Shown: positions 20,401 to 35,400, counted from the stretch's first letter. The stretch: 64,000 nucleotides of DNA from Streptomyces cyaneus (GCF_004028635.1 NZ_RQJW01000003.1:558001-622000), one strand, 5' to 3'. Made by a program: numbers and translations. The notes: a model not told the origin generated them from the letters alone.

Positions 20401-23400
20401 GGCTCGGAGCTGGTGCTCCCCCAGGTCCGCACCGCGCTGGCGACGCTGCACCGACAGCTGACGGGCGGCCGTTCGCCCGACTGGTCGAAGGCGCAGGACG
20501 AACTGGTCGCGTGGTTCGACCGCCCGGCGTTGGAGGGCGACCTGCCGCGGCTGCTGGCGGGCGTGACGCACGACATCACCCTGGGCGGCCGTACGTACAC
20601 CGTGTCGGTGGGAGCACGGCTGCTGGAGCGGATCCACGGCCGGACCGACGTGGACGCCTACCCGATGATCGTCAACGCCCGGGCGCTGGAGAGCGCCGCG
20701 ACGACGGGCAGCCGGGCGACCTCCTGGAGCGTCGACTTCCAGCTGGGCGGCCGGGTGTCCGTGCAGCTGAAGAAGATCCTTCGCCTGCAACTGGGCAACT
20801 TCGGCTTCTCGATCGGCGGTGGGTCCAGCCGGAGCAGCCAGTTCGCCGGTGGCGCCAAGTCGTACCGGCGTACGGAGACCGTCGGCTCCGTCGACGAGCA
20901 CGACTACAACGTCGTCTACGAGCTGTCGGTGCGCTCGGCCGGCCACTCGCCGCAGCGGTGGTGGATCGACCGGCCCGGCGACGTGGTGGCGCGGATCGTC
21001 GTGCCGCACCAGCACGTCCCGGCGCAGCCGGTCACCGCGGACACCCTTGGCGCGGTGGGTCAGGTGCGAGAGCTGGACGCGTTGCCGCAGCCGACGACCG
21101 GCTTCCGTCCCGGCAACGTCGCCGGCGTCTTCCCGGCCTTCCTCACCCCCCGCGACCTGCCGCTCGCCGCGGCACGGCTGTTCCAGCGGGCCGACGGGCT
21201 TCCCGAGAGCTGGCTGGAGGACTGGGGGAACTGGCCCGCGGAGCTGCACCGGACCTTCTCGTCCACGGAACTGGCAGCCCGCCTCGCGGATCTGGTCGGA
21301 CCGAGCGGCCTGCGGGTCGACCTGCCCAGCACCGCCGGCGGCTGGCACCACATGCTCCGCGTCCGGATGGTCGTCGCCGAGCCGAGGCACCTCACCGCCC
21401 ATGCCGAGCAGGGCGAGGAGGTGGAGATCGAGCAGTACTCGCAGGGGCAGGCACAGCACGAGAGCGGCAGCGGACAGGAGCGCTCGGTCGGCCTGAACGC
21501 CGGTACCGGTCTGCGTATCGAGGCCGGTGACAAGGAAGCGACGTGGGGGCACGCCAAGGTCACGACCACCGCCAAGGCGGGCTGGGAGTGGGGTCGCGGC
21601 AGTGAGCGGAGCACGAGCGCGGGCCCGGTGGGCATCACCCGTGCCACCTACGGCGGTACCACCCACACCTACCGCGCGGATCCGGTGTTCGAACTCACCG
21701 TGTTCCGGTGGAAGAGCCCCGGCCTGGTAGACCGGGTGACCGGCGCCGGCCGCCACATGTCCAGCACGACGCAGGTCGTCCACGTCGCGGACGGAATGGA
21801 GTTCCTGGTACCCGAGCGGCGGATCGCAGATCTGGGCCTGCCGATGCCGGCGGACATGACCGTGGCGGTGCCGCAGGAGCCGACGGGCCACGTGGACCCC
21901 GTACTCCTGCCGGGGGTGGCGCACGCCGAGGTGCTGCGTGCCGACGGTGTGCTGGACCTGATGAAGGGGTGGCTCGGCGAGCAGGGCCTGATACGGGACC
22001 GCGGCGACGGGTACCGGCCGAACCTGCTGCTGCGCGAACTGGAGAAGTCCTTCTCCTCCGAGGCCCTGCTCAGCCAGTACGCGTTGCTGACGGGCGGCGG
22101 CGTGTCGCGCTGGCTCGCCGTCCCGTCCGCCTTCGGCGCCCGCTACCTGTGGGTGCACGCCACCGCCGAGGCGGGACCGCCGCGGGAACAGCTCGACCGG
22201 CCGGACGTACGGCTGACGCTGCGCAACCAGGCGGTGCGGGCGACCGGCACGTCGACGTCGACGTCCTTCGGCTGGCAGGCCGCCTTCGTGGGGCGTGCCC
22301 TGTTCGGCGAGGGGATCCATGTCGGCCCGGAGATCGAGGCCGGCTACCAGCGGGGCACGGAGACCGGGCACGAGAAGTCCGAGAAGGAGATGGAGATCTA
22401 CCGGGCGCAGACCCGGGAGGGCTCCGTCGAGTTCGCCCACGAGCTGACGTTCCACGTACGGATGGGTCTCGCGCACGAGCTGCCCGACGTACTGCGCGCT
22501 CCCCTCGGCCTGGTGCGCGGCACCGCGCTGGCGGTGGCCGGCTGGACCGGGCACCAGCAGGACGCTGCCGCGTGGTGGCAGGCGCAGCAGACGTTCGTCA
22601 AGAGCTTCCCGGAGCCGGAGAACGCCAACGCCGATGCCGATGCCGGCACCGTGTCCGGCGAGGTGCGCCTGCTGGTCCCGGGTCACCTGGTCACCCCCGG
22701 CGAGCTTCCGCCCGCACCGGCCCGCGCCCTTGGCACCGACCCGGAGTGGGTACCGGCCGTCGGCGATCAGCAGCCGTCCGCCAGTACGACGCCCACGCCC
22801 CTGCTGGACCGGCTGCTGGAGGACGGCCACCCGTGGGCGCTGCCCGCGCACGCGGCGGTGCACCAGTGGGCGGCGCTGGCCGCGGCCCCCTCGCGGGTGC
22901 AGCGCGAGAACCTGGCGGCCCTGGCCCCGGCGACCTGGAACGTCCCCGGGCCGCAGATCGCGGCCGGCGCGGTGTACGCCCATTACACGGGCGAGAACAT
23001 GCTGCGGGCGAGCTTCGAGAAGCTGCTGAAGCACGAGTACGTGATGCGGGTGGGCAAGCACGGCGTCACCATCGGCATGGACGTGCGAGGCGTCGCGCGC
23101 ATCGGCCCGGCCGACCCCGCCGTCTTCAAGGCCCGTCACTACGTGCAGAGTCACGAGGCGGAGAAGGATCCCGTCAAGGAGTCCTCCGGGTGGTTCTTCG
23201 GGGCCGGTCTGGAGGGCGGCAAGGACCCGGAGGAGGGCCCCAGGTTCATCAACCGTGCCCCGTACACCTACGGGTGGCAACGGAGCCAGGAGGCTTCGGG
23301 TGAGGCCGAGGATGTCGACGAGACCAACCGGGAGCGGGCGAAGCAGCCGTATCACTACTACAAGGCCACGGTCGGCCTGATCCTGACCGGACGCAACGGA

Positions 23401-26400
23401 CAGCTGCGGGTGACCGTCCCCGACGGCCTGTACTTCATGCTCCCGTCGGACGCGGACCTGAGTGAGTGGCTGGCGCCGACCGAACAGCCGGACACCGTGC
23501 GGGAGTTGGTGACCGACGTGCCGTCCGAGGGGGCGGTCGATGTCGTACTGACTCCGGACGAGGAAACGGGGCACGAGGAAACGGCGCAGGAGGAAGCGGC
23601 GCACGCTGAAACGGCGCACGCTGAAACGGCTTACGCGGACTTCGACCGGGCCGGCGAGAGCCTCGACGCGGTCGAGCGACTGGTCGTGGACACGCGGTCG
23701 GGCGGGGCGGGCGTGGATTCCGGCGATCAGGACAGGGCGCTCGAACAGCGGGACGCCGTCTACGACCAACTGCTCCAGGACGCGTCCGCCGCGGCGCGGA
23801 AGTGGCTCGACACGCCCGAGGAGTCGCGGGGTACGGATGTCGACGGCGTCACCGTCTCCGCGCTGGAGGGCGGCGGTGTCGCCGCGGTGCATGCGGGGCT
23901 GCGCACCACGTTCGACCTGATCGACGGCAGGCTCGAATGGACGTCGCGCGAGTTCCGGCTGGTGGACGCGCCGCCGGAGATGGCCGCCCTGAAGGTCGTC
24001 GTGCAACGGGAGTTGGACGAGGACGGCGAGGAAGCACTGCGCAACGACCTGGCGGGTGAGCCCGGAGAAGGGGCGAACGCCCGGTTCTTCGCCCGAGAGC
24101 ACCAGGAGAGCGGGCTCCCGGAGGGCTGGCTCGAGATCGTCGACGATGCGTACGGCCACCGCTACACGCTCGACCACACCGCTGTTGTGATGGATCGTCA
24201 GATCAGTGTGCGAGGCGGACTGGGCCGTCTTGTCCACGACGCGACGCGCCCCGGCGAAACACCCGAGGTGCAGGACGAGTACGGTTCGCCGTCGCAGAAC
24301 TGGAGCGCGACTCTCCTGGACGGCGGCACAGTGGGCCTGGTGCGTTCGGGTGCACCGGCCGACTCTGCCGAGCACCTGGAAGTCGACGGGCTCACCGGCG
24401 AGTTGCTGAGGGAGACCGTCGCGATCCGCGACAAGCGCGGGAGGATCACCGGCTTCTGGGAGATCGACCACCAGCGCGCCTCGGCCGTGCGCCGGGACCG
24501 GACGGGGCATCCGGTCACCGAGGACGGCTCCTCGAACGTTTCGGTGGTCACGGACCGGGAGGGCGGCCTCAGGCTGCTGGGTGGACCGGATCAGTCCCTC
24601 GTCTTCGAACGCGCTCCGCTGGGAGACGTCGCGACGACAGGCCGTGGACTGTCTGTCGGTCCCGGATCGTTCGGCTTCCCGCTCGGGCTCCCGGGCGGCG
24701 ACCGGATGGTGCGGATCGACGCGCCCCTGGGCGAGCCGGAGGCGCTGCGCCTGGTGGACCAGGACAGCGGTGAGCGGATCGACCTGCCGGTGACGATCCG
24801 ACGGGAGCTCAGCGTGACCGTCGAGGTCGCCGTGCCCGGATCGCGCAGTGACGCGACGGCGCTGTACACATTCCAGCCGAACGGCAAGCCGGTCCGGGAG
24901 AGCCTGCCGCTGGCGGGCATCGGGGACGCTGGCGAGATCGGCGATCTGCGGCTCGTCGTGGGCGGCGGCACCTCATCGAACCGGCCCGAACTGGACGGCT
25001 CCCCCGCCGCGCTGGAGCGGTTCACCATCGGGCCGGTGCCCGCGGACATGGAAGGTGATGCGGAGGCCGCTGTCACCGTCTCCGACTCGCGAACGGGCAT
25101 GCGCCATCACTACAGCCGTGGTGCCCGACTGGTGGCGCGGGACATGCCCTTGCGGCTGGGGGCGGCCGACGAGCGCGTGCCGAACGAAGGGGACCCGCTG
25201 TTCGCGAGGCTCGGTGAGAACGGGCAGGTGAACCTCTTCGGCTCGCAAGGGCCGCTGGACCTGCGGCTGAGCACCGAGACCCTGGACGACGGCCGGATGG
25301 CGCTGATCCGCACGGATCACTCGGGGCGTGAGGAGGCCCGGCTCACGGTCGACACCGGGAGTCAGCGCGTGCTGGCCGAGACCGTCGCGGCGCCGCGCGA
25401 GCGCGGCGAACTCCTCAGCTACCGGGCCTGGGAGTTCGACTACATCTCGGGGACGGCCGTGCGCCTGGGCGAGGACGGAAGCCCTGTCGGCGGCGCACTC
25501 GACCACGGCCTGCTGGAGGTCTCCGACGACGGCAGGCTGCGCGTGGTGCGGCCGGGTGCTGACGGTGAGGCGCCCGTGGTCCTGTTCGAGCGGCCCGGTA
25601 CCGGCGACGGTTCTGTCGCCTGGCTGCACTCCGAGCACGTCGGTGCGCAGGCCGGCGACGAGGCGGTCGCGCACGTCCCGCCGAACCGGGCCGACCGGGA
25701 GCGACTGGCCTACCAGAGGGAGGCCGAGCGCTTCGAACGCAGGCTGGGCGACTATCTGGTGCAGCACCCCGAGGTGCGGGAGCAGGTCGCGGAGTTCGTC
25801 CGTCTGGCCTGGGAGCACGCGGATCCCGCAGAGCGGTTCCAGTTCGCCACCAACCGCCGGACATCGGTCGGTGCCGTGGGCCCGGGTGCGGAACTCGCGG
25901 AGCAGGTCGTGCTGCACGGCAATGTCCGTGAGCACATGGGCTTCCTGATGAACGGCAGCTACAACGGCGCCATCCCGCACAGCCTCGGCATCGACTTCGA
26001 GGACATCCGGGGCGGGAAGGAAGCCGAGGCGCTTTGGGAGGACAAGAACCCCACGGTGCCCGATCCGGCCCACACCGCGTACCGGGAGACCGTCCCGCTG
26101 AGCGAACTGGAAGACGCCTGGTCGAGCGGCGGGACTTCGTGGAAGAGCGGCGCCGAGAAGACCGGCATACGGTTCCTGCCGCTGGGCGAGGACGGCGATC
26201 GGGCGCCGTTCGACGACAAGGTGTTCGGGGAGGGGCTGCACGCGGTGGCCCAGCGCAGTGGTGGACTCATCGCCACCGGGGTCTCCGGTACGACCCAGAT
26301 CTTCCTGAAGGAGGCCGAGGCGGCCAACCGTGTCTGGGGCGCGGACCTGGACCTGCGATGGATTCGGCTCGCCATCGTCGGCGACATGCTCTCGGCCGGT

Positions 26401-29400
26401 CACCACACGCTGCACGAGATCCTCATGGGGGCGGACAAGTGGGCGCGCCGGGCGGGGCACCGTGCGCTCGGCTTCCGGTACCAGGACAACTGGGAGCGAT
26501 ACCGTCACCTGGCCCCGCTGACCGAGCAGGAGCTGCGCGACCACATCACGCCGGACGGTCTTTTCCCGGACGAGCTGGTGCGCGGCCCGGGAGTCGCGGC
26601 CTACGACCCGGTGGACGACGCGCGTCAGGCCCTCACCGACCACTTGGGCGCCCGGCGACGCGGCCGCTCGAACCCGGACTTCACGATCACGGCGATGGAC
26701 GGCGGCGGCCATCAGGTCGTGCACCGACCCACGGGCCTGGTGACACGGTTCCGTGGTGAGCGGCACGAGGTCGGGTACCACGAGGCCGTCCCGGGCTTCG
26801 GATCCAGGGAGTTGCGCGGGCTGAAGGTGGCCGTCGAGCACGTCCGGCAGGAGGACGGCCGGACCGCCACGCGCTACCGCCTCCTCGGCGACGACGCGGC
26901 GACGGATCGATTCGAGATCCGTCAGGCCCCCGATGACCTGCGGGAGGGCCGGCAGGCGGAGTTCAGCGTCCTGGAGAAGGACACCGGCCGGTGGCTGCAC
27001 TACCTCGCCGACGGCAGGGTGATCGCCAAGGACCTGCCGCTCGCGGACGGGCTCGGGTCTCTGCGGTTCGACATGTTCCGGCCGGGCGGGGCACCGCAAC
27101 TGCTGGACGCGGCGGGCGAGCTGTCGGCGCTGTACCGGGTGGAGGACCTGGGCGGCGAGCGGGTGGCCCTCGTGCCCACCAGGGCCGGCGCCGCGCCGCT
27201 GGAGCGGATCGTGGTCGACGCAGAGACCGGGCGCCACCTGGAGGAGATCGTCGCCGCACCGGACGCCCACGGCGAACTCCCCGGCAGCTACTGGAAGTTC
27301 GACCACCGCTCCGGAATCGCCGTCCGTGTCGGCGACGACGGCAGGACGGTCGCCTTCACCGGCGGACGGTTCGACCACGCGCTGTTGGAGACCACCGAGG
27401 GCGGCGTGCGGGTCGTACTCCCGGGGCAGGACGGCGTGGCGCCCCGGGTGCTGTTCGAGCGGCTCGGTGCGCGGCAGCCGGAGTCCGTGCGGGTCGAGTC
27501 CGGGCACGCGACCGCGACCGCGACTCCGGTCGCGGAACACGAGGACGCTTCGCCCCACACGGAGGACGGTGACGAAGACGCTTACGACCCGGTGGACGAC
27601 GCGCGCGAGGCTCTCACCGCCGCCGATCCGGCGACGCGGGTGCGGGTGGTGGAGGAGCCGCTGCGCGACGCCGGGCCGCTTGCCGGATACCGGCTGCGGC
27701 GGACCGACACCCCGGCGACCGAGACGTCCCCGGCGTCCTCGCGACTGGAGCTGGTGGATACCGCCGGTGAGGTCGTCCCGGACCGGACAGTGCTGCCGCG
27801 TGAGGGCGGCGGGTTCGTCATCCAGGGCCCCGAGGGCAACCTGTACCTGGACTCCGCCAACCGCTTCGAGTACCGCGAACTGGAGCTGCCGGGCCTCGAC
27901 CACGTGGTCCGGCTGCGGCAACCGGCCGGTATCGAAGGCCCACTTCAGCTCCTGGACCGCCAGGGCGACCCGGTCGAGGGCGCACGCCTCGCCCGCTTCC
28001 CGGACCGCCTCACCGTCACCGTCCCGCTGACGGGCCAGCACCAGGGCACCACGGCCGAGTGGCACTTCGACAACCGTGGCGCACTGGTCCGTCAGGTCCT
28101 GCCCCAGACCGGCCAGTCGTCCGGCAGCACGGTCACCGGCCGCGGCAAGGCACCACTGGATACCGCGGAGACGGCGGAGCGGGCGGCAGAACGGGCTGCG
28201 GACGAGTCTGCCGACAATCAGGCCGACGACCAACTGACCGAGTCCGACACCCAGGCGTCCGTTCCCGACACTGTCCCCGAGCCCGCGGAGCAGCCCACGG
28301 CCGAAGCCGGCCGGCCGACGCTTAACGATCTGTTCGCCGCAGCCGACCTGGCGGACGTGCTCGGCCACAGCGACACCCCGCTCGACCCTGCCGAGTTGGT
28401 ACACCGGGCGCGGACCGAGCAACCCAGGATGACCGGTGAGGTCGACGGCTTCGAGTTGCGCACCGCGATCGTCCGGATGGTCGGGCAGGCCGCCGCCGAG
28501 CACGGTACGTACGCGCTGATCGACAACGCCTTCTCGGACGAGCAGCTCAAGGCGAACTTCCACCGCGCCCTGGACGGCGGTCACATCGTCGACTTCAGTG
28601 GCCGGGCGAAAGGCGGGCCGCAGGTGGTCGTGGAGGCCGTGGGCCTCGGCACACCGCACGGCGTGACGTCCGGCACCGCCGACTTCACCTTCGACCGGAC
28701 CCAGGCGGTGGAGGACCGCAGTTCGTCGGCAACCCGCCAGCCGCCGTCCCTCGAACCGGCGGCGGGCCGCGTCCCCATGCCGTGGGTGCAGGTCCAGGCA
28801 AAGATCGCGGGGATCTTCAACGCGCGGGACTCGAAGCAGTCCGCGAACGTCAAGCGCAGCATGAAGACGAAGGTCGTCGAGACGGGGGTGCCGGTCACGA
28901 AGGCCGGGCACGACGTGACGTACCGCGTCTCGGTGCGCAAGCCGGGCCGCTGGCCCTGGAGCAAGGCCAGGGTCCAGGAGGACATCGTCCACGTACCGGT
29001 GCAGCTCACCTGGCCCAAGCCGGCCGAGGACACCGCCACGCGGAGCGACGGCCGGCAGGGCATCGAGCGGCTGCGCACCGAGGAAGTGGTGCACGCCGAG
29101 TTCACAAGTGTCGACTCCGGTGTCGTCCGCGAGGTCGAGAAGGCGCTGGGCCGCGAGTTCGACGTGAACGACCCCGTGGCGCGGGACCTGCGCACCTGGC
29201 TGAAGCGGCTGCCCGAGCACGCGACGGAACTGTTCGGCGGTGAGCCCGTCCGCAAGTCCTTCCCGTTCAAGGGCCGTTGGGGACGCACCCAGGTCATGCT
29301 GGCCATCGCCAAGGACGTCGTCGTCCAGGACCTCCCGGACGCGGAGGGCACCGTCACCCGCACCCATGAGATCAGCGAGGAGAACACCTCGGGGCAGGGC

Positions 29401-32400
29401 GTGACCCAGCGCTGGGGTGCCGGCGTCACGGTGGGTGTGGGCAACACGACCCACGCGACCGGCACTGTCGGCCCGGTCGTCCTGGGCTACGGACTGACCA
29501 AGAACACCACCGACGTCACCGACAAGCGCGAGCGCACCGAGGCGGAGAAGTACAGCGGGCCGGTCCACAAGCGCCGGGCGGAGTTCAGCCTCGTCGTCCG
29601 GGTGGGCGGCCCGGACGGCCAGGCGCAGCGGGTCGACGGCGGTGTGGCGACGCTGTGGACGCGCGAGCGCGACGCGGCGGCGCCGGCGAACGACGCCCAG
29701 GACGCGGTGTCCACCGATGACCCCGCCGAGACGGAGGAGTCCGCCACGCCGCGGGCCGCCGTCGAGGAGCCGGCGGGCGTGAGCCGGTTCACCGTGGCGG
29801 ACCGGCTGGACTCCGTGTACCGGCTCGCGGACGAGACGGTGGAGGACATCGCCGGCCGGGTGCTGCACCGTCTCCACGCGGAGGGTCTGCTGGACGCCGC
29901 CCGGCTGGACAGGACGAGGACGAGGCTGCGCGCCTTCCTGCGGGAGCACGCGCGGGAGCTGGCGAACGGCGGGGACGGGGTGCGGTTCCCGTTGAGCGCG
30001 TGGTCCAGCGGCGCCCCGGATGTGTTCGTCCGCGGTGTGCTGCGCCCCGCGGACGGCCGATACGTGCCCGGCGGTACGGCGGATGTGACGCTGACCGGTT
30101 CCACCTCTGCGAGCCACGCCCAGAGCACCTCGCTCACCCGGCGCCGGGACAGCTCCGTCGGCGTGGCGGCGGCCGGGTACATCGTCGACGGCGATGAGGT
30201 CGAGTACGCCGCGACCGGGCTGGCGTACAAGTCCAACCAGCTCGACACCCACAAGATGACGCAGCGGCTGGGGTCCGAGCGGCCGCTGGGCGGCGGCACG
30301 GGCGTCCACCGCTTCGACTTCCCGGTCGACTTCGAGGTCCGGGTGGGCGGCCGCTGGTCGATGCCGGGCGAAGTCGAGCGGTGGCGGGACACCTCGGGCG
30401 ACGGGTCCCCGAGGATTCGCGGCCGGGTCGAGGTGGCGGTGCCCGAGCGTGCCGCGGTGCCGCTGGCGGAGCCGTCGCGGGATACGGCCGAAGCGTCCAC
30501 CCCGGTGTGGCAGGAAGGGAACGCGCCGGAGTCCGACCAGCGCGTGGGACGCCTGCCGGCCGACTACCAGCTGGACTCGCTGAAGCCGGTACCGGGGCTG
30601 CAGAGCACCATGGCCGAGATGCTGGCCGCACCGCCCGGAACGAGCTGGCGGGAGTTCTACCGCCGGCCGCTGACGGGCAGCGCCCCGGCCGAGTTCGACC
30701 AGCACCAGGGCAAGAACTGGCTGGAGCGGAAGCGGGACGAGATCAGCGAGCGCAACGCCGCGCTGGACGTCCTGGAGAGTTTCACCGGTCCGACGGCCCG
30801 GATCGCCGGTTTCGAGCGGGCGGTGGGACTCGCGGACACGGTCCCCCTGAAGAGCCACAATCGGGCGGGACTCGCGGGCAACCGCGAACTGTTCGCGCGC
30901 GTGGGCCTGTCGGCCCGGCTCGGTGACCCGCGGATCGTGGCGGTCGACGAGCAGCACCGCTTCGGCGGCACACGCCACGGGCAGGTCGAGCGGGCTACGG
31001 ACGCCCAGCAGGGCTGGGCCGTCAAGGCCAAGCTCGCCGGCGGCATCCTGACGCCGATCCCCGACGCGCACATCAACGTCGGCGGCGAGGTCGGCGGCTC
31101 GCTGAGCTATGTCGCGACGCAGGGCACGTCCGCCGGGCGTACGGCGAAGGACGTGTCCACCGACGAGTGGGTCGAGCGCGGCTACCTGGTGAGCTTCGAC
31201 GCGACCTACCAGGCTCACACCACCAAGGACCAGGCCTGGCAGGACCTTGCGAAGCGGCTCCATCGGGACCCGGCCCAGGAACGGTCGTCCTGGGTGCAGG
31301 TGCCCGACGCCGTCACCGTGTGGGTGCCGGCCGCCGAGATCCACCGAGTCGGCGAACTGACCGAGTCGGACATAGCCAAGCTGGTGGCCGCCGACGCGGA
31401 GCGCTACCGCGCGACGCTGGCCGAGGCCGAGGCCGAGGCCGGCATGGACACCGAAACGCGGCAGGATCCCGACACGGCAGTGGCGGAGTCACCGGCGCCG
31501 ACCGAGACGCCGGATATGCCGGCGGTGCGGGCGCCCGCCAACGTCGGCCGGGGCAGCGGCAGCGTCGACCTGTACCGGCTGGAGGCCGGCGGCGAGCTGG
31601 TCCAGCAGATCGCGCGCCGGCTGGACGAGTGGTCGGTGGCGAACGGGCGGCCGACGAGGTTCGACCGGATCAACGAGCGGCTGGTGCACGACGTGCTGGG
31701 CCCGGTGCTGTCTGGGCCCACCTCCGGTACGGCGATCGAGCAGATGCTGAACGGCGGGCGGCCGGTGTTCCTGGAGGGCGACACGGCCTTCGGCAAGGTG
31801 GAACAGCTGGTGGTGCTGAAGGCACAGCTGGGCGAGGGGACGTACCACGCCACGCGCTCCCACCACACCTCGCGCGGCGGCCTGGACACGACCGAGCGCA
31901 CGGCCGACACGACCCAGTCCGGCTGGTCCGCTCTGTGGGGCGCGTACGTCGTCGCCAATCCGGGTGCGACGGGAAAGCCGGGCGCGATGTTCACGGCCGG
32001 AGTCGGCGGTTCCCACTCCTGGAACACGAAGGACGAGGTGTCGAACGAGCACACCGACTCGCTCACCGGCTCCGAGTCCGGGGTGAGTGTGCAGTTCCTC
32101 CACGATCTGCGGGTGACGATGGAGGTGCATCCGCACGCGAGTCCGGGCACCTACAGCAAGCATCTGCCGGACTGGATGCCCAAGCCCGGCGGCCGCTCGT
32201 ACGACGGCTCATGGACCGAGCAGTTCACGCTGCCCGGTGCGGCTCGCTCCACGGTGCCCGCGGAGGAGGTGCTCCCTGCGGACGAGGCGGGTCCCTCGAC
32301 CGGGGCGCAGGTCCAGGGTTCGCTGTCGCAGTGGCAGCAGGATGCCGGACTGCCGGTGGGCCTGCCCACGAAGACGCTGGTACGTCCCTTCGACGCGCCG

Positions 32401-35400
32401 CAGCTCCACGAGGTGCTGAACGACCTGGCCTTCGAGGGCCGGGACGGACGGCCGGTGCTGCGCCCGAGCGCGGGCTTCAAGCTGCTGTCGCAGACGGGTT
32501 CCGAGCTGCTGCGGTCGAGGCTGCCGGAGGCGCTCTCCGAGCAGGGCCAGGTGATCGACGTCGCCGGGGACGCGCTGGCACGGGTGGTGGTCAAGGCCGA
32601 CGTGGTGGATCGAGAGGTCGTCCGGGTGATCCAGGGCGGCTCCCTGACCAGGACCGCCACCGACACCTCGAAGGCAGAGACGACCTGGACGAGCGCGGGT
32701 GAGCTGGGCCCGGAGTGGATCGCCGACTTCCGCCAGCCGACGATCCAGGTCGAGGACCAGACCGCGGCCAACCGGCCCAACGTGCTGCTCGCCGATCCGT
32801 ACAGCACCTGGCTGACGTACGGGGAACCGAAGTCCGTCGCAGCGGAGACGACCCCCGAGGTTCCGAAGCAGGCGGAGGAAGCCGAAGCAGGCCCCCACTA
32901 CCTGGTGCGGCTGACTCCGAAGTGGACGGTCACGCCCGCCTACCGCGAGAAGAAGATTCCTACGCGAAGCCGTCCCACCCTCGCGGAGTGGCAGACGCCG
33001 ATCACCACCGAGCCGGACGAGCCCATCCTGGTGGTGGTCGACCAGGAGGGACTGGCCCGACTGGGCCTGCACGAGCCCGGTGACGGCGACACCCGGACGT
33101 CGCTGCTGACGGTGTCCGAGGAGCGGTCGCCGCGACCTGCCGCCGATCCGGCGGTGCGGGTGCGGGTGGTGGAGGAGCCGCTGCGCGACGCCGGGCCGCT
33201 TGCCGGATACCGGGTGCGGCGGACCGACACCCCGGCGACCGAGACATCCCCGGCGTCCTCGCGCCTGCAGCTGGTGGATACCGCCGGTGAGGTCGTCCCG
33301 GACCGGACAGTGCTGCCGCGTGAGGGCGGCGGGTTCGTCATCCAGGGCCCCGAGGGCAACCTGTACCTGGACTCCGCCAACCGCTTCGAGTACCGCGAAC
33401 TGGAGCTGCCGGGCCTCGACCACGTGGTCCGGCTGCGGCAACCGGCCGGTATCGAAGGCCCACTTCAGCTCCTGGACCGCCAGGGCGACCCGGTCGAGGG
33501 CGCACGCCTCGCCCGCTTCCCGGACCGCCTCACCGTCACCGTCCCGCTGACGGGCCAGCACCAGGGCACCACGGCCGAGTGGCACTTCGACAACCGTGGC
33601 GCACTGGTCCGTCAGGTCCTGCCCCAGACCGGCCAGTCGTCCGCCAGCACGGTCACCGGCCGCGGCAAGGCACCACTGGATACCGCGGAGACGGCGGATG
33701 TGGTGGAGCCACCGTCGGCACACGCCCCGGCGGAGCTGGACGAGGAGCCCGAGCAGACGGCAAGTCGTGGCAGGGAGCGGCGGGCACGCTGGCAGCCGGG
33801 GCTGTCGACCGTCCCCGAACAGCTGCCCGCGACTCCCCCGTTCCGGCTGCTGGTGCCGTCGCCGGAGGTGCTCGCCCGGTACGAGCTGCTGGGACTGCCG
33901 ATGGTTCCGGAGGTCGTGGACGCGCGAGGGAAGGCAGTGCCGGGCTGGACGGTGACGTCGCGTGCGGACGGCGGATACACCGCGTCCGACGCGTCGGGCG
34001 AGACCCGCTGGCAGTTCGGTGCGGACCGGGTACCGCAGGCTCTGGACGTGCGGTTGGCGGGGACGGAGGACTTCGTGCGGTTCACCGCCGGTGCCGACGG
34101 TCCCGAGCTGTCCGTGGTGGGCACGGAGGACACGAGCCAGTACGAGATCGGCGAGGTCCGCGACGCGGCGGGAGTGCTGACCGAGGCATGGGTCAGCACT
34201 CCCGGCGACGACCTGGGGTGGCGTTTCGACGGAACCGGCGTACCCCGCGACGTCGAGGTGCCGCTGACCGGCGCGGGGCTGCCCGAACACCTGGCGGGTG
34301 CGCAGATCCGCAAGCTCCGGGTCCCGGTCTCCGAGACCGCCCCGTCGGGCTGGGTCGCCGAACTCGTCGCCGACGACCCGTGGGTCGTGGCCTCCCACGT
34401 CCTGGAGACGACCTCGGACGCATACGTCCTCAAGGACCGGGTGACCGACGAGGCGCTCCGCTTCGACGCGGACGGGGTCCTGGTACCGGCCCGCGAGCAC
34501 CGTGAGGCGCCTTGGCGGACGTTGCTGCGCCGGCTGAACGAGGGGCTGTTCGCGAAGCGTCCGCCCCGGGTGGAGCCACAGAACCACCTGGGCACCATCG
34601 GCCTGGAGTACGACCCCGAGCTGGCCCGGATCTTCGACGAGACACTGCCCAAGGCGCGGCAGAGCGGCACACACGGTGAGACACCTCCGTTGCTGACGTC
34701 GTTGATCGCCGGCGATGCCACGGACTTCCTGCGGCGTGCCGGACTCGACCCGGTGGCGGACCGGGAGGAGCTCGTCGAGCTGCGGGCATCGGTCCATGAG
34801 GCGCTGTGGACGGACGCCCGGCGCGCCCTGGACGAGGCCGGGCCTGTCACGGACGCGGCCGGGCGTTCCGTGAACGGATTCACGGTGCTGCCCGCCCACC
34901 CGAACGGACTGCGCCCGGTGGTCCACGAGGCCACGGGGCTGGAGACCATGTTCGCGCGCTCAGGCCAAGTGGTTTCGCACCAGGTCTACTTGCACGAGGT
35001 CACCGAGGAGCTGGTGGGACGGCGGATGCTGGTCACCCACGGCCCTGGCGGGGAGTTCGTGTTCGAGTGGGCGGACGTGCCCGAGAGCGCGGAGCACCTC
35101 ACCGTGGCCTGGGCGGGCGACGAGCACGGGGCGAGCGCAGACGACCCCCGTCAGTTCCTCATCCGGAACAGGCGTACCGGGGCGAAGTACTTCTTCAGCG
35201 CGGACGGCACGCAAACCGAGGCTGTCGGCGAGCCGGAGGTCTTGTCGCCACGGGCGGCCGAGATCGAGCAGCCCCAGCGGGCGTCCGAGGCACCCGAGAT
35301 CGCCGTGGAGTCGTCCGAGAACGAGCAGTCCCAAATATCTGCTGACACCGACGCCGACGCCACCGACACCGCACAGCCGCACGAGCATCAGCACGAGCAG

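Noticed and set aside
18148..24510. Minus-strand open frame of 2,120 codons opposite the giant gene
   Set aside because: Long antisense frames are expected in very GC-rich coding DNA. Its translation is Arg/Gly/Pro/His-rich without domains, and the plus strand carries recognisable domains throughout.
24973..31344. Minus-strand open frame of 2,123 codons
   Set aside because: Same shadow effect; no start context or protein features.
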